The notes under the pieces: model-generated | What the model was told of the DNA's origin: nothing | Databases searched by the model: none | The model's input: the letters and a program-made list of their open reading frames with translations, nothing else | Shown here: piece after piece, positions 41,688 to 50,587 of the stretch | How the letters are laid out: every line of letters begins with the position of its first letter | Position numbering within the stretch: the stretch's first letter is position 1 | Assembly: GCF_029223585.1 (NCBI RefSeq) | Contig: NZ_CP119424.1 | Span: 558,001-622,000, forward strand | Source of the DNA: Photobacterium sp. DA100 | GTDB taxonomy: Bacteria; Pseudomonadota; Gammaproteobacteria; Enterobacterales; Vibrionaceae | DNA length: 64,000 bases | Direction of reading: 5' to 3' | Program-made: the position numbers and the translations under genes

Positions 41688-41812
41688 AACCGAGCTGAAA
41701 TAAGATAGCTGCCTAGTATTGCCTGGGTGTTTCCATTAAGATGCTGATAGTTTTGGGGAAAGGTAAGCAGACCCTATTGAGAATGATAAATTTCGCTACA
41801 GGTATGGTGAAA

Positions 41813-42481
41813 ATGAAAAGGAATGTAATTGCATCTGGGGTTTTGCTGTCGCTGATTTCGATGCACGCATGGTGTGATGAAAGTGCTACTGGACAAAAAG
41901 TTGCTGAAGCGTCCCAGGCTCCGGGTTTTCAGTATTTCGCTGGTCTTCGTGGCGGTGGCAATTTGCTTGGCAATGACGATACCGCTTCAGTGACTTCTGG
42001 CAGTATCGATGCTGATGATGGCGACTTCGGTGCCTTCGGGGCATTGGACTTCGGGGTGTATATGCCAGATCAGCGTGGGCGTGTGTACTACAGTTTTGAA
42101 TATCATACGGCAACGACGCAGTTCAATGGTGCAGATGCGTATGATACCAATGTCGGCCTACACCTGATCAGTGCTGATCATATTTTTCGCCCGCAGGGAA
42201 CAGTAAAACCCTTTGTCGGCCTCCATATTGGTTATGCTTTCGCAGAGACCGATTCGGATTTTGCAGGTAAATACGATGAAAGTGGCGTTGTCTTTGGCTT
42301 CCAAGCTGGTTTGGGCTGGCAGGTGATCGATAACCTGGGCTTCGAGGTGGGCTTGCGCCACACGGTTCTGCCGTCTGAACGCAGTTCATGGCAAGCAGAG
42401 AGTGATGGCAAGCCGGTAACGGTCGAGACGCAGCTGAAAGGGGTAACATCTGCCTATCTTGGCGCCACCTATCGCTTTTAG
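41813..42481 (+). CDS. Outer-membrane beta-barrel protein
   Basis: 222 residues. ATG 41813 gives a clean signal peptide (MKRNVIASGVLLSLISMHAWC, cleavage near CDE); an earlier ATG at 41804 adds three residues and the 41741 frame is unsupported. The mature protein has alternating hydrophobic strands (FGAFGALDFGVYMPD, VYYSFEYHTATTQF, PFVGLHIGYAFAE, VFGFQAGLGWQV) and ends in Arg-Phe after an aromatic strand (YLGATYRF), the BAM insertion signal. This is an eight-stranded OmpA/OmpW-like barrel; its ligand is unknown. Confidence 0.8.
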   Translation: MKRNVIASGVLLSLISMHAWCDESATGQKVAEASQAPGFQYFAGLRGGGNLLGNDDTASVTSGSIDADDGDFGAFGALDFGVYMPDQRGRVYYSFEYHTATTQFNGADAYDTNVGLHLISADHIFRPQGTVKPFVGLHIGYAFAETDSDFAGKYDESGVVFGFQAGLGWQVIDNLGFEVGLRHTVLPSERSSWQAESDGKPVTVETQLKGVTSAYLGATYRF

Positions 42482-42568
42482 TGGTTTTTCGATTAGCCTG
42501 AGCGGTTTACTCAGGAATTTAGCTGCGTATAATGCCTTGCCGCAACCAGAATCAGTAAGGACTTCAGT

Positions 42569-43465
42569 TTGAAGCTATTTGTTAGAGATCTCACCGTTAT
42601 TGATGCCTCTTACCTTTGCCAGCAGCGAGGTATGGTAGGGGAGAGTTGGATCCTCGATGTGGTGATGTCGGGCGAATTGAATGAAATGAGCATGGTGCTT
42701 GATTTCAGCCGGGTAAAAAAACAAATTAAACAGATCGTTGATGAATATGTTGATCACCGATTGATTGTCCCGAGCCAAAGTGCTGCAATTCGCACTGCCG
42801 CAACCCAACCAGGCTATGCCACCGTTGATTTGTTGCGTGGAGACAAAAGCCTTCATTTGCACTGTCCTGAACAAGCATACTGCTTCATTGATGACAGCGA
42901 AGTTACCATCGAATCTGTTACACGCCATATCTACAAAGTGCTGGAAGGTAAGCTGCCGGACAATGTCCAGGGCTTGGAGTTAACCCTTCGTCATGAGCAA
43001 ATAGAGGGGCCGTACTATCACTATAGCCATGGGCTGAAAAAGCACGACGGAAACTGTCAGCGTATCGCTCATGGCCACCGTTCTCCGGTTGAATTACTTA
43101 TTAACGGGCAGCGTAATTTGTCGCTGGAGCAAGAGTGGGCTGAGCGCTGGCAGGATATTTACCTAGGAAGCACAGAAGATGAGTGTACGCTTGCTGAACT
43201 TAACCTGAGCCCGTTCGCTGCTAAGGTGAATGAGCAAAGCCATCATGCATTTCGCTACACAGCACCACAGGGTGAGTTTGAGCTGGCAATCGCGAAAAAT
43301 GATGTTGAGATGATTGGTACTGATACCACTGTTGAGTTACTGGCGCAGTATATCGCTGAGCAGGTTAGCTTGTCAGTGGAAGCGGGCTCAGCCATTGATG
43401 TGATAGCTTATGAAGGTGTCGGTAAGGGCGCGATGGCGACAGCAATTGGTAAATTGGACGCATAG
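42569..43465 (+). CDS. Tandem 6-pyruvoyl-tetrahydropterin synthase/QueD-like protein
   Basis: 298 residues made of two PTPS-like repeats (about 1-115 and 118-295). The first repeat keeps the MVLDFSRVKK block (42-51) and the Asp62-His63 pair but has lost the zinc ligands: where HGH is expected it reads GES. The second keeps the zinc/Cys set (His154, Cys163, HGH 168-170) but has no D-F-x-x-x-K or Asp-His. One composite active site per chain is therefore likely. QueD/PTPS enzymes convert dihydroneopterin triphosphate in queuosine or pterin synthesis; the reaction here is unverified. It is a single gene with a strong terminator. Confidence 0.78.
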   Translation: MKLFVRDLTVIDASYLCQQRGMVGESWILDVVMSGELNEMSMVLDFSRVKKQIKQIVDEYVDHRLIVPSQSAAIRTAATQPGYATVDLLRGDKSLHLHCPEQAYCFIDDSEVTIESVTRHIYKVLEGKLPDNVQGLELTLRHEQIEGPYYHYSHGLKKHDGNCQRIAHGHRSPVELLINGQRNLSLEQEWAERWQDIYLGSTEDECTLAELNLSPFAAKVNEQSHHAFRYTAPQGEFELAIAKNDVEMIGTDTTVELLAQYIAEQVSLSVEAGSAIDVIAYEGVGKGAMATAIGKLDA

Positions 43466-43483
43466 TTATAATTTCTTTGTTGT

Positions 43484-43520
43484 AAAAAGCCCCATCAATG
43501 TTGTGTTGATGGGGCTTTTT
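43484..43520. terminator. Bidirectional terminator
   Basis: Perfect 15-pair stem AAAAAGCCCCATCAA / TTGATGGGGCTTTTT with a seven-base loop between two convergent genes. Confidence 0.95.
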
Positions 43521-43538
43521 CTATTTTTTGATAGGGGT

Positions 43539-45065
43539 TTAAAGCTGATTTTCTATCGGTAGTAATCCTGCAAGCCAAGCTGAAAATCTGAGCCAAATAC
43601 TGGCATCAGGTTCTATGTGGGTAATTGAGCCGTCAACGTCGTTGTGCCATTCCAGCTGACCTTCCTCATCTAACGTGAGCCGGTAGGTATTCTTGCGTAG
43701 GTTTCGGTCAATCTCTTGGTAGACGATACGACCAAACTCTTCTGATTCAATGAGAATGCCCATCTCGGTATTCAAGTAGGCCGAACGTGGATCAAAATTA
43801 AATGAGCCAACAAATAAATCCTTACGATCGATGATGAAGGTTTTCGCGTGCAAACTGGTACGAGAACTACCTAACCAAGAGCGCTGTTTCTTCAGGCTGG
43901 GATCGACCTTCACCTCGTACAATTTCACCCCGCCAGCCAGCAAGGGCTCTCGGTACTTGGCGTACCAACCATGGACAGCAAAGACATCGTTTGATGCCAA
44001 TGAGTTCGTAATAATCGTGACATCAATACCGTCCTTGGCTGCTTGGGTCAGCGCATTTGTCCCCTGAACGGTTGGGACAAAGTAAGGGGACACCAAAAGT
44101 AACTCGTGCTCTGTTTGAGCGAGGATCGCACTAAGCTGGTGGAGCATGAGGTCCGTTTCTTCGGGCGAATATATCTTTGATGGAAGATCGTAGTGTACTT
44201 CAGCTTTCCCCCAGTAAAATGCTAAAGATTGATCTTTGATATGCTGGGTCAGAGGTAATTCAGCCAGTGATTTAATGTATCTTGAGTTTTTGAACTCTTG
44301 CTTTAGTTGATCTTCCCAATTATTTATCTCATCTTTTGTCGGTTTGGTGGCATCATGAACAAAAGACTCGATAGGGGTAGATGGTTTGCTGTTCCAGTAC
44401 ATATCAAATTGTACGGCTACGTCTGTAACAGAGTGACCGAGCATCAAAATGTCAAAATCACCGAAGTCGACAGCGGTGTTAGCGGAAAAATATTCATCGC
44501 CAATATTTCTTCCTCCTGTAATGACAAACGCATTGTCTGCAATTAAGGCTTTGTTGTGCATACGTCGATTAAGGCGGTCAAAATCGCCGAAAAATCCCAA
44601 AACACGCGCGGAGCGGTGTTCAAACGGATTAAAGAGCCGAATTTTGATATTCGGATGACTTGCAAGCTGTGCCATGGATTTATCGTTTCGAGACTGCATG
44701 TCGTCAAGCAATAGCCTAATACGGACTCCTCGTTCGGCGGCTTGGTATAGGGCATAGGTCATCAGTGAACTGGTGCTGTCATCACGGTAGATGTAGTACT
44801 GCAAGTCGATACTGTGCTCAGCAGAGTAAATCAGTGCCAAACGTGCTAAAAAAGCCTCCTGCCCATCTCCAAGAGGGTAAAAGCCAGTTAGCTCTGGGTG
44901 CTTATTGATATATGGCAGCGCTTGATTGGCCAGCTGAGTTTGAGAGTCGAAAGGGATGGTGTAACTGGGAGTCTTTTCTGCTTCAGGTAGAGAGGAACAG
45001 CCAATAAAGGAAAAAAAGCTTAATAAAACAGCAATGTAACGAAAGAAAACAAACAAATAAGCCAT
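43539..45065 (-). CDS. Phospholipase D/cardiolipin synthase-like lipoprotein
   Basis: 508 residues from ATG 45065; the frame opens at a TTG nine codons earlier. A lipoprotein signal (MAYLFVFFRYIAVLLSFFSFIGC) precedes two HKD motifs: HNKALIADN with GGRNIGDEYF after it (about residues 172-195) and HAKTFIIDR with GSFNFDPRS (about 405-430). The pair forms the phosphatidyl-transfer site of the PLD superfamily; the nearest known relatives are ClsC/YmdC-type cardiolipin synthases. Periplasmic lipoprotein placement suggests action on outer-leaflet phospholipids. Confidence 0.85.
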   Translation of the reverse strand: MAYLFVFFRYIAVLLSFFSFIGCSSLPEAEKTPSYTIPFDSQTQLANQALPYINKHPELTGFYPLGDGQEAFLARLALIYSAEHSIDLQYYIYRDDSTSSLMTYALYQAAERGVRIRLLLDDMQSRNDKSMAQLASHPNIKIRLFNPFEHRSARVLGFFGDFDRLNRRMHNKALIADNAFVITGGRNIGDEYFSANTAVDFGDFDILMLGHSVTDVAVQFDMYWNSKPSTPIESFVHDATKPTKDEINNWEDQLKQEFKNSRYIKSLAELPLTQHIKDQSLAFYWGKAEVHYDLPSKIYSPEETDLMLHQLSAILAQTEHELLLVSPYFVPTVQGTNALTQAAKDGIDVTIITNSLASNDVFAVHGWYAKYREPLLAGGVKLYEVKVDPSLKKQRSWLGSSRTSLHAKTFIIDRKDLFVGSFNFDPRSAYLNTEMGILIESEEFGRIVYQEIDRNLRKNTYRLTLDEEGQLEWHNDVDGSITHIEPDASIWLRFSAWLAGLLPIENQL

Positions 45066-45386
45066 ATCTTTTTTAGTCAGACTCCTTCTCAAAGTTACGT
45101 TTGATTTTAATTGGCGAAACTCACGTTGACAAATTTAAATAAAAATTTTGTGTTGGCCTTTGTAAGAAAAAATAGTGATTTGATTCTGAAAACTACATTC
45201 ATACATCATTGATGTACTTGATTTGAATATAATGTAATTTGTTGTTTCTTTTGGTAAAAAAAGATTCGGCTTAGAAAGGGGTAACTGCTGACCAATTTAA
45301 CAGCTCAAGGTGAAACTATTAAAGTTGCTTTTTGAGTGGTAGGACTAAAGGCCAGTACCGAGTCGATGCTGACCTTTTTAAATTTC
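45066..45386. other. Intergenic region, no gene seen
   Basis: 321 very AT-rich bases between the promoter side of the PLD-like gene and the 3' end of the cytochrome operon. I see no convincing terminator or operator; GACCAATTT at 45290 resembles a UxuR half-site by chance. Confidence 0.5.
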
Positions 45387-45953
45387 TTATTCAGATTCGA
45401 AATTATATTCTGGATGACGTTTGTTTAATTCGCTTCTCAGCATGCCGTTATGGCCCACGGTTACGTGACATGACACACACTGTATTGGATCTCCCTTTTC
45501 CAATTGGGCTTTGTAGTGCGCATGTGTCTGTAGTGATTTCGGGTTATTGGCTTCGGCTTTGTCCAGCAGCTTTTGGTGGCAGTTAAGGCAGCCACTGTCA
45601 AATACAAAACGTTCTCTTTCATCACGGCGAGCTATCCAGTCTATGTTATCGGTATTGGTAAAGTTTTCGACAAAGACATCATTAATACCGTGCTTGGTCT
45701 TGTCTAGCATATAGCCAAATACCGAGTCTTGGGGGAGGTGGCAATCGACACATTGAGCAACAAAGCCATGGTCGTTTTGGCCCCCATGCACATCAAGCTC
45801 ATAGGTTTTTGCCATAGGCTCCATGGAATGACAGGAGCCGCAGAACTCAGCTCCCGCGGTGCTGTGTGTGACTTCTGCTGTAATCAGGCTTGCACCTGTA
45901 CCGACTACTCCTCCGATAACGAGCAGGAGCGCGATAAACCATTTCTTTTTCAT
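45387..45953 (-). CDS. NapC/NirT-type tetrahaem quinol dehydrogenase
   Basis: 188 residues: one N-terminal membrane anchor (WFIALLLVIGGVVGTGASLI) and a periplasmic domain with four haem-binding sites, CGSCH, CVDCH, CLNCH and CVSCH. NapC/NirT/CymA proteins oxidise membrane quinol and hand electrons to periplasmic partners. HSMEPM after the first haem is the family's distal-ligand motif. It is the last gene of a three-gene operon and presumably feeds the tetrahaem cytochrome and flavoprotein encoded upstream. Confidence 0.92.
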   Translation of the reverse strand: MKKKWFIALLLVIGGVVGTGASLITAEVTHSTAGAEFCGSCHSMEPMAKTYELDVHGGQNDHGFVAQCVDCHLPQDSVFGYMLDKTKHGINDVFVENFTNTDNIDWIARRDERERFVFDSGCLNCHQKLLDKAEANNPKSLQTHAHYKAQLEKGDPIQCVSCHVTVGHNGMLRSELNKRHPEYNFESE

Positions 45954-45961
45954 AAAAGCTC

Positions 45962-46360
45962 CTATGGCACCTTACCCATCCAGGATGTGGTTTTGTGGCA
46001 ATCCGAACATAAGTTGGTGGAGGGCTCATGCTCTGCGTGGCATTCATAGCAATCCAGGGAGTACCCATCATGGAAAGAGTTATGTGGGTTGGTGTGGTTC
46101 TTATCCATGAACTGAAGTCGCTCCGCCACTTTTTGCGCACTACCGTGGCATGACAGACAGGTTTCCGTTTCCAGTGGCTCGAACTCATCAGGATTATTGC
46201 CTTGATGGCACATAACACATTCAAATTTGAGCGCTTTATGATGTGGCTTCAATGTGTATTCATCAGCCAATGCGGTCCAGTCAGGCTCGTCGTTGGCGTA
46301 CACCCCTAGCGCTGTTGACGTGAGCAATAGCGTCAATAAAGCAAGCAATACGTTTTTCAT
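45962..46360 (-). CDS. Small periplasmic tetrahaem cytochrome c
   Basis: 132 residues from ATG 46360 (a TTG two codons earlier is less likely). A Sec signal ends near LGVYAND; four sites CVMCH, CLSCH, CYECH and CSDCH with additional His (HHK, DKNH, FHDG) as distal ligands give a bis-His tetrahaem domain like the N-terminal domain of Shewanella fumarate reductase or small tetrahaem cytochromes. Here the haem and flavin parts are separate polypeptides. It lies eight bases before the NapC-like gene. Confidence 0.9.
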   Translation of the reverse strand: MKNVLLALLTLLLTSTALGVYANDEPDWTALADEYTLKPHHKALKFECVMCHQGNNPDEFEPLETETCLSCHGSAQKVAERLQFMDKNHTNPHNSFHDGYSLDCYECHAEHEPSTNLCSDCHKTTSWMGKVP

Positions 46361-46414
46361 AAGCAAGATTTCATGTCTGAATGAAAGGGCGGTGGCTGCC
46401 GCCCTTCATATTAT

Positions 46415-48010
46415 TTATACCCAAGGTGTTGCTTTTGCAGCATTTTCACCAGCAACCATACCGAACGTACCGCAATCAATCGTTGAGCAAGCGGTTAGGC
46501 GAATATAGCCATAGGTCCCGGCAGATGCTTCGCCGCATACAAAGGCACCCTCAATAGGCTCGCCGGTAACCACATCGACGGCTTCGGCATTTGGCGTGAT
46601 CATGGCGCCGCCCTGAGCGTAGTTATATCGTGGGTTTAACTGCATCGCGTAATAGGGAGCCTGTGAAATAGAGGTTGCCCCCTTGAGCACACTTTTGGGC
46701 TTGTGGAATTCGTCCTGATCTCGCTCCATATTGGTGTTGTACTTATCGATGTTTGCCTTCAATAGACTGATATCCATATTGAAGTTATCGGCAAGCGCCT
46801 GCAGGGTTTCGAATTTCCAAATGGTGCCGTTTATCCCGTTCTTGCCGTCCATCGAAAGGTGGAAGCGCTGTTGGTCATGATAGTGGTCGGCACCTTTTTG
46901 GTCATAGATAAGTACGGTATGCTCGCCATCAATATGGCGCCGCTCCTCCAGGATCGCCATTCCGATGGCCTGGCGGTCATTGTGGTTGTACTCGTCGACA
47001 AACCGCTCCCCGGTGCGTGGGTTGACGAGAATCCCCCAGCGGATATCTTCTGTCGGGATTGGAAATGCAAAGCGGAATAGTGTCATGTGTATTGGCTTGA
47101 AGCCTGCGTTGACCATTGCTTTAATTGCGCCGGCGGTAGCGCCTGGCTGGGTAGTGGATGCCGCATTGTACATTGCACCAACTTCGTCGCCGCGGAATTT
47201 ACGATCTTGGTTATAGCCACCGGTTGCCATCACTAGTCCGCGCTTTACCTTGTAGTATTTAACCGTTCCTGATTTGTTGATTGCAGGGTTATCGTTGTCG
47301 CCAAGATCATCGTGTTTTCGATTGAAGCGATATTTCTCGCGGACCTTAACCCCAATAACACGACCTTGCTCATTTCGTAAAATCTCATCAAGTAAGATTT
47401 TCTTGCGAACTTCCACATTGGCTAGGTTTTGTGCGCAGTAGCCTTGTAATTTTTTGATAACTTCAGTGCCGCCTCCCTTAGGCCAGACACAGCGAGGTTT
47501 GGAGTGACCGCCTAGCTTTTTAACGCCGGTACCATTGCCAATCGACATGTCGTACTCAACGCCGTGTTCTTTTAGGAAGTTATATAGCTTCAGTGTTCCT
47601 TTGGCGGCTACTTCTGTAAGTTCACGGTGGTTATAGCCCTTGGCCTCACGCTCAATGTCTTTGAGCAATAGCTCCCATGAATCATCGATTACGCCTATGT
47701 TCTTTTGTAAATCGGATCCGACAACCGCCATATTAAGACCCGAGATAAGCGATGATCCCCCAAGGCGAGACATTTTGTCAGCGACCACTACTTTGGCGTT
47801 GGTATCGGTCTCGGCGGCCCGAATGGCGGCGATCATCCCTGACATTCCAGAACCTATAACCAACACATCCATCTCCTCATCCCATTGAATCTCTGATGGA
47901 TTAGCTGCTGCATAAGCAGGGGATGACAGCCCAAGAGCTGACACGGGGGCTATTGCGGCGGCACTCAAGCCCATTTTCAAGAAATGGCGGCGTGAATTAT
48001 TTTCAGACAT
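46415..48010 (-). CDS. Tat-exported FAD reductase of the fumarate reductase/UrdA family
   Basis: 531 residues with a twin-arginine signal (SRRHFLKMG, residues 6-14) and an FAD Rossmann motif VIGSGMSGM (51-59). Periplasmic flavin reductases of this family use electrons from tetrahaem cytochromes to reduce the double bond of unsaturated carboxylates. The segment equivalent to fumarate reductase NEITTRDK reads DEYNHNDR, so the proton-donating Arg is apparently Asn; the substrate His region reads YAQGG instead of HTMGG; the second substrate Arg is kept in YIRLTACSTIDC (about 503). The acceptor is therefore probably not fumarate. It leads the operon with the two cytochromes. Confidence 0.88.
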   Translation of the reverse strand: MSENNSRRHFLKMGLSAAAIAPVSALGLSSPAYAAANPSEIQWDEEMDVLVIGSGMSGMIAAIRAAETDTNAKVVVADKMSRLGGSSLISGLNMAVVGSDLQKNIGVIDDSWELLLKDIEREAKGYNHRELTEVAAKGTLKLYNFLKEHGVEYDMSIGNGTGVKKLGGHSKPRCVWPKGGGTEVIKKLQGYCAQNLANVEVRKKILLDEILRNEQGRVIGVKVREKYRFNRKHDDLGDNDNPAINKSGTVKYYKVKRGLVMATGGYNQDRKFRGDEVGAMYNAASTTQPGATAGAIKAMVNAGFKPIHMTLFRFAFPIPTEDIRWGILVNPRTGERFVDEYNHNDRQAIGMAILEERRHIDGEHTVLIYDQKGADHYHDQQRFHLSMDGKNGINGTIWKFETLQALADNFNMDISLLKANIDKYNTNMERDQDEFHKPKSVLKGATSISQAPYYAMQLNPRYNYAQGGAMITPNAEAVDVVTGEPIEGAFVCGEASAGTYGYIRLTACSTIDCGTFGMVAGENAAKATPWV

Positions 48011-48203
48011 AATCGATGCTCCCTATGCAAACAATGCACTTTTATTTTCAAGTTCGTTGGAAGCATTGTTAACGGGGTGAGGGGTGTACCTCTATAGTGG
48101 TAAACCGCAGTTTCTCTCTATGATTGATCTGAGACAAAAAAGTGTTTTATCAGTATGAGAGGCTAGGCACAGAAATGGAGATGGTTGCAATAAGGTAAAT
48201 GGA

Positions 48204-49970
48204 TTGAAAGCAAGATACCTAATCTTTTTGGTCAGTTTAATGGTCAGTTTTTCGAGCTTGGCTGAGCAGACGCTGGTGAGGATCGGTGTCCTTGCTTTCA
48301 ATGGGCCGGCTTATACTTTGACACGCTGGCAGCCGACTATCGACTACCTCAATTTTGCGTTGCCGGATTACCATTTTGTCATTGTACCCGCTGATATCCC
48401 AACGCTAGATAGCTTAGTAGGTAGTGGCCTTATCGATTTCACGCTGACCAATGGCATTCAATTTCTGATCTACAAATATAACCACCAAGCCGTGAAAATG
48501 TTAAATCTCAACCCGTTTCACGGTGAGGCCAAGCATGCAATTGGCTCTGCACTGATTGCCCGTGCGGATGAACCTGAGATAACCAGCCTTAAGCAACTAA
48601 GAAACCGGCCTATTGTCTCCGTAAGTGATAAAGCCTTCGGCGGTTTCAGGGTTATGTTAAGAGAGTTCATTCAGGAAGGGGTCGATAAGCAGGATCTGAA
48701 AAAGCTGACCTTTATCGGATACCCACAGCAGAATATTTTAACCAAGGTACTAAGCAAAGAAGCTGATTTTGCAATAGCGCCGACTTGCCTGCTGGAAAGA
48801 AAGATCCGTGATGGAACAATAGCTGCTAACGCCTTGAAGGTAGTGCGCATTAAAACGCCCGAGTCCGCCTTTGCCTGCCAGACCTCAAGCCAGCTTTATC
48901 CAAACTGGACACTGGCCAGGATGAAGCATGTCCCAGCAGATTATGCTAACCATATAGCCCGGATTTTGCTGACTATTCCGCCAGCGAGTGAAATAGCCGT
49001 GTCTGGTTTGTATGGCGGCTGGTCGGTACCCATTGATGATAGTGCGATTTACCAGCTAATGGATGATATCGGTGTGAGTATCCAGCCTTCGTACCTAACT
49101 CGGCTATGGGGGCAATATCGCGGCTGGATCTTAATTTCTGCTGGCCTAGTGCTGCTGTTTATAGGCTATCACTTCCGGGTCAATTACCTTGTCCATATCC
49201 GCTCGGCGCAGTTACGAAACGAAGTGGAACAACATGAACAAACGGCCAAGCAATTGGAAAAGGAAACCAATCAGCTTTACAAGGCACAACGAGTTTTACT
49301 GAGCGGGGAGTTGGCATCGGGCGTTGCACATGAACTGAACCAACCTCTGATGGCCATTGGTACTTATGCCTCAGGATGTAGAAAGCGATTAATACGCTCA
49401 GAGCTTAGCCAGCAGCAACTGATCCAGATGCTGGAGAAAATCGAACAGCAGACCCTCAATGCCAGTCAAATTATTCAACGAATGCGTGACTTTATGAAGG
49501 TGCACAATAATAAAACCGAGTGTATTTCTATTAAAACTTTGTTGAGTAATACATTGCTTATTTTCCAGCACACGTTCAAACAACAAAATATTCAGCTGAT
49601 AACTGATATTGATGATGTTTCAATTGATCTAGACCCAATATTGATCCAGCAAGTATTCGCGAATTTGATTCAAAACAGTATTGATGCTTTAAAGGACACT
49701 TCTGTTGAGGAACGTTCCATCTCTATCCATACCCGTTATGATGATGCGCATCTGACGGTAACCTTTATCGATAATGGTTGCGGAATATCAAATGAGCAGC
49801 TTAAGCAACTGTTTATGCCTTTTCAAACGAGCAAAGAGGCCGGTTTAGGGCTAGGTATGGTGATATGTAAGCGAATTATTGAAGCTCATAATGGCTCTAT
49901 TGAAGCGATTCAACAAACTCGTGGTACTCGCTTCGTAATAACTTTTCCTCGAGACATAAATAAGGAGTGA
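48204..49970 (+). CDS. Sensor histidine kinase with PhnD-like periplasmic domain (TtrS-like)
   Basis: 588 residues. A TTG start at 48204 (AAGG upstream) is needed to keep the signal peptide (KARYLIFLVSLMVSFSSLA). Residues about 25-290 form a PhnD-type solute-binding domain (VRIGVLAFNG...DIPTLDSLVGSGLIDFTLTNG) with two Cys (in APTCLLE and FACQTSS). A membrane helix (about 305-325) and coiled coil follow, then HisKA with His376 in GVAHELNQPLMAIG and the ATPase boxes LIQNSIDAL, DNGCGIS and GLGLGM. The layout is that of TtrS, the tetrathionate sensor. It is divergent from the flavoprotein operon. Confidence 0.9.
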   Translation: MKARYLIFLVSLMVSFSSLAEQTLVRIGVLAFNGPAYTLTRWQPTIDYLNFALPDYHFVIVPADIPTLDSLVGSGLIDFTLTNGIQFLIYKYNHQAVKMLNLNPFHGEAKHAIGSALIARADEPEITSLKQLRNRPIVSVSDKAFGGFRVMLREFIQEGVDKQDLKKLTFIGYPQQNILTKVLSKEADFAIAPTCLLERKIRDGTIAANALKVVRIKTPESAFACQTSSQLYPNWTLARMKHVPADYANHIARILLTIPPASEIAVSGLYGGWSVPIDDSAIYQLMDDIGVSIQPSYLTRLWGQYRGWILISAGLVLLFIGYHFRVNYLVHIRSAQLRNEVEQHEQTAKQLEKETNQLYKAQRVLLSGELASGVAHELNQPLMAIGTYASGCRKRLIRSELSQQQLIQMLEKIEQQTLNASQIIQRMRDFMKVHNNKTECISIKTLLSNTLLIFQHTFKQQNIQLITDIDDVSIDLDPILIQQVFANLIQNSIDALKDTSVEERSISIHTRYDDAHLTVTFIDNGCGISNEQLKQLFMPFQTSKEAGLGLGMVICKRIIEAHNGSIEAIQQTRGTRFVITFPRDINKE

Positions 49971-49972
49971 TT

Positions 49973-50587
49973 ATGTCGTGCCCTGTGTACTTAGTCGACG
50001 ATGACATGGCCATCCTTGACTCGGTTTCTTGGTTGCTTGAAGGCGAAGGCTTTGATGTTCAATGCTTTCATTGTGCAGAAAGCTTTTTGGCCGAAGTCGT
50101 GCTTAGCCAGCCTGGTGTGATTTTACTCGATATTAATATGCCGGGCATTGATGGATTGGAGTTGCAAAAGAAATTGGCGGAAAGAGACAGTAGTTTGGTT
50201 ATTGTTTTTTTGACTGGCCATGCCAGTGTTGAAATTACCAAGCTTGCTTTCAAGCGAGGCGCAAACGACTTGCTGCAGAAGCCTGTCAACGGTGAAGAGT
50301 TGTGCCAGGCCATTGCTCACGCCCAGGATTTGGCCATTAGTCTCTCTTCGTCAAAGCAGGCCAATGCTGATTTAGAAGCGAGAGTTGCTTCATTGACAGA
50401 CAGGGAAAGGGAACTGGTGCCTCTGATCATGCAAGGAAAGGCCAACAAAGTGATTGCGGATGAGCTGTGTATTGCACTTCGCACCGTCGAGATCCATCGT
50501 CATAACCTGTTCAAGAAGATGGGAGTAGCGTCAGGTATCCAATTGGCGTTTGATGGCCAAAGAATACTGGCATTACTCAGCGGATAA
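49973..50587 (+). CDS. FixJ-type response regulator (TtrR-like)
   Basis: 204 residues; AAGGAG is five bases before ATG 49973, two bases after the kinase stop. The receiver domain has DDD (9-11), phosphoacceptor Asp53 in ILLDINMPGIDG and Lys in LLQKPV; the C-terminal LuxR-type HTH reads LTDRERELVPLIMQGKANKVIADELCIALRTVEIHRHNLFKKM. It should be activated by the upstream kinase and probably controls the divergent flavoprotein/cytochrome operon. Confidence 0.92.
   Translation: MSCPVYLVDDDMAILDSVSWLLEGEGFDVQCFHCAESFLAEVVLSQPGVILLDINMPGIDGLELQKKLAERDSSLVIVFLTGHASVEITKLAFKRGANDLLQKPVNGEELCQAIAHAQDLAISLSSSKQANADLEARVASLTDRERELVPLIMQGKANKVIADELCIALRTVEIHRHNLFKKMGVASGIQLAFDGQRILALLSG

Noticed and set aside
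45284..45303. GACCAATTT resembling a UxuR half-site
   Set aside because: Single half-site with no symmetric partner and no uronate gene nearby.
46415..48010. Calling the flavoprotein a fumarate reductase
   Set aside because: Several residues expected for fumarate are not seen at the aligned positions.
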